This document shows, piece after piece, positions 6,030 to 7,392 of a stretch of 7,392 bases of DNA. The notes beneath the pieces were generated by a model, which worked only from the letters and a program-made list of their open reading frames with translations, did no database searches and was not told where the DNA came from. Every line of letters begins with the position of its first letter. Positions within the stretch are counted from its first letter, which is position 1. The DNA lies in the NCBI GenBank assembly GCA_913046815.1, contig CAJWTE010000030.1, positions 1 to 7,392 on the forward strand. The letters run 5' to 3'. A program made the translations under genes and the position numbers. This DNA comes from an uncultured bacterium (lineage in GTDB: Bacteria > Patescibacteriota > Minisyncoccia > Phycocordibacterales > UBA918).

Positions 6030-7392
6030 ATGAAATTACCCGACTTTTTGAACATTAAGAAAGCAACTGAAACAAAAGAAGTTTTAGATATAAACGAAGC
6101 TTTAATGACCTTGGAAGACGTTATTGCACCTAATGCTGTCAAGATTAATCCCCGTAGTATAAACATAAGCGGAAAACTGACTCGGGTATTTTTTGCTATC
6201 TCTTACCCTCGATACCTAAACGACAGTTGGCTAGAATCCATACTAAATATTGAAAAGGAAATAGATGTATCTGTGGTGATACATCCTATTGATACTGCTG
6301 ACACTTTAAAGAAATTTCAGAAAAAGGTGGCCGAGGTGCAGAGTCAAATAAACATGAACTATGAAAAAGGGGTAGTGCGTGACCCTCAACTGGAAGCTGC
6401 CTATCGTAACTTGGAAGATTTGCGTGACAAACTTCAACAAGCCGAGGAAAAACTATTCAATGTTGGGCTTTACATCGCTATATATGGCAACACCGAAGAG
6501 GAATTAAACAAAACCGAAGCAGATATAAAAGGTTTGATGGATGCACGTATGGTATATATGAAGCCAGCACTCTTCCAGCAGGAACAAGGTTACAAAAGTA
6601 TAATTCCAACAATGAGTGATGAGCTTTTGGTGCACAGCAAATTCAACTCCTCGCCGCTTTCCAGCTTCTTTCCTTTTACGTCATTCGACCTCACATCTGA
6701 CGAGGGTATATTGTATGGAATCAATAGACACAATTCCAGTCTGGTACTTTTTGATCGCTTCAAACTGACCAACTATAATTCAGTGACGTTTGCTACCTCA
6801 GGTGCAGGTAAGTCATACACCACTAAATTGGAAATTTTGCGTTCACTGATGTTTGGTACAGAAGTTATTGTTATTGACCCTGAGAGGGAATATGAATATT
6901 TAGCGGAAGCCACCGGCGGGCGTTTCTTTAACATCTCACTGTCTTCCGAGCATCATATAAACCCATTCGACTTGCCGGCACCTCAAAAAGACGAAAATCC
7001 TGAGGATATCCTGCGCTCTCACATCATTGAACTTATTGGCATGTTTCGTCTTATGTTGAGCGGTCTATCTCCTGAAGAGGAGACACTTATCGACCGAGCC
7101 CTTCATGAAACTTATGCCTTGAAAGATATCACTGGTTCGAGTGACTTCACTGAGCTTGAACCTCCCTTACTGGCAGATTTTGAATTGGTGCTGGCAGGCA
7201 TGGAAGGTAGCGATTCGTTAATCGCTCGACTGCAAAAATATACAAGCGGTACTTGGTCCGGCTTCATGAATGAGCCAACCAATGTGGATATCAATCAAAA
7301 ATTTGTCGTCTTTTCACTGCGCGACATGGAAGACGAACTAAAAACAATTGCCATGTATATTATTACCAATCATATATGGAGTGCTATTCGAC
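6030..7392 (+). CDS. virB4: VirB4-family T4SS ATPase, C-terminus cut by window edge
   Basis: The frame is open from ATG 6030 to the right edge: 454 residues with no stop. VirB4 ATPases hydrolyse ATP at the cytoplasmic face of the membrane to drive T4SS assembly and substrate or pilin movement. The N-terminal domain has VIAPNAVKINPRSINISGKL, RVFFAISYPRYL (52-63) and VVIHPID (82-88). A predicted coiled coil follows (about 93-145), then the NVGLYIAIYGNTEEEL strand-helix. The motor domain starts near 230: the Walker A is ATSGAGKS (255-262; Lys261, Ser262), with Ala where the consensus has the first Gly. EVIVIDPEREYEYL (278-291), HINPFDLP (309-316) and FSLRDMEDELK are further family hallmarks. The Walker B acidic pair and arginine finger would lie past the edge. 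The pattern fits the CD1110-type VirB4 group common in Gram-positives and CPR, which is usually about 600 residues (from memory), so perhaps a quarter is missing. The start lies three bases after the previous stop, with no visible Shine-Dalgarno site. Confidence 0.92.
   Translation, partial: MKLPDFLNIKKATETKEVLDINEALMTLEDVIAPNAVKINPRSINISGKLTRVFFAISYPRYLNDSWLESILNIEKEIDVSVVIHPIDTADTLKKFQKKVAEVQSQINMNYEKGVVRDPQLEAAYRNLEDLRDKLQQAEEKLFNVGLYIAIYGNTEEELNKTEADIKGLMDARMVYMKPALFQQEQGYKSIIPTMSDELLVHSKFNSSPLSSFFPFTSFDLTSDEGILYGINRHNSSLVLFDRFKLTNYNSVTFATSGAGKSYTTKLEILRSLMFGTEVIVIDPEREYEYLAEATGGRFFNISLSSEHHINPFDLPAPQKDENPEDILRSHIIELIGMFRLMLSGLSPEEETLIDRALHETYALKDITGSSDFTELEPPLLADFELVLAGMEGSDSLIARLQKYTSGTWSGFMNEPTNVDINQKFVVFSLRDMEDELKTIAMYIITNHIWSAIR

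Noticed and set aside
1..7392. Alternative genetic code (UGA as Gly)
   Set aside because: All genes read through with the standard code, no in-frame TGA is needed, and every visible stop is TAA.

Overview
The window is almost entirely coding. Seven consecutive genes all lie on the + strand, with gaps of 2, 10, 8, 37, 1 and 3 bases, which looks like a single operon. They encode an envelope-associated, type IV secretion (T4SS)-like machine. The first gene is cut by the left edge and the last by the right edge. No RNA gene, insertion sequence, CRISPR array or convincing terminator is visible.

The protein families and their order point to a member of the Candidate Phyla Radiation (Patescibacteria), most likely Parcubacteria-like. 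This is judged from recalled protein patterns, not from a search. All six visible stops are TAA and no gene is interrupted by TGA, so the standard bacterial code suffices and the UGA-as-glycine code of Gracilibacteria/SR1 is not indicated. Five of the six visible starts lack a Shine-Dalgarno sequence at usable spacing.

Layout: (1) 2-592, C-terminal part of a helical conserved hypothetical protein. (2) 595-2067, an exported six-cysteine protein with conserved blocks and no assigned function. (3) 2078-4333, a VirB6/TrbL-like polytopic membrane protein with a Ser/Thr-rich N-terminal segment and a roughly 350-residue charged C-terminal tail holding an 80-residue-spaced repeat. (4) 4342-4902, a small protein with a helical N-terminus and an acidic, probably disordered tail. 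(5) 4940-5398, a PrgI-family (VirB3-like) protein with two membrane helices. (6) 5400-6026, a free-standing TraC/VirB4 N-terminal-like protein. (7) 6030 to the right edge, a VirB4-family ATPase with Walker A.

Inferred working model: VirB4 supplies the energy at the inner face of the membrane, PrgI and the TraC-like protein link it to the membrane, VirB6 forms the channel or platform, and the exported Cys-rich protein and perhaps the first protein act on the outer side. No relaxase, VirD4 coupling protein or outer-membrane core (VirB7/9/10) is present here. The window therefore does not show whether the machine moves DNA, protein or a pilus. The least understood parts are genes 1, 2 and 4 and the VirB6 tail.
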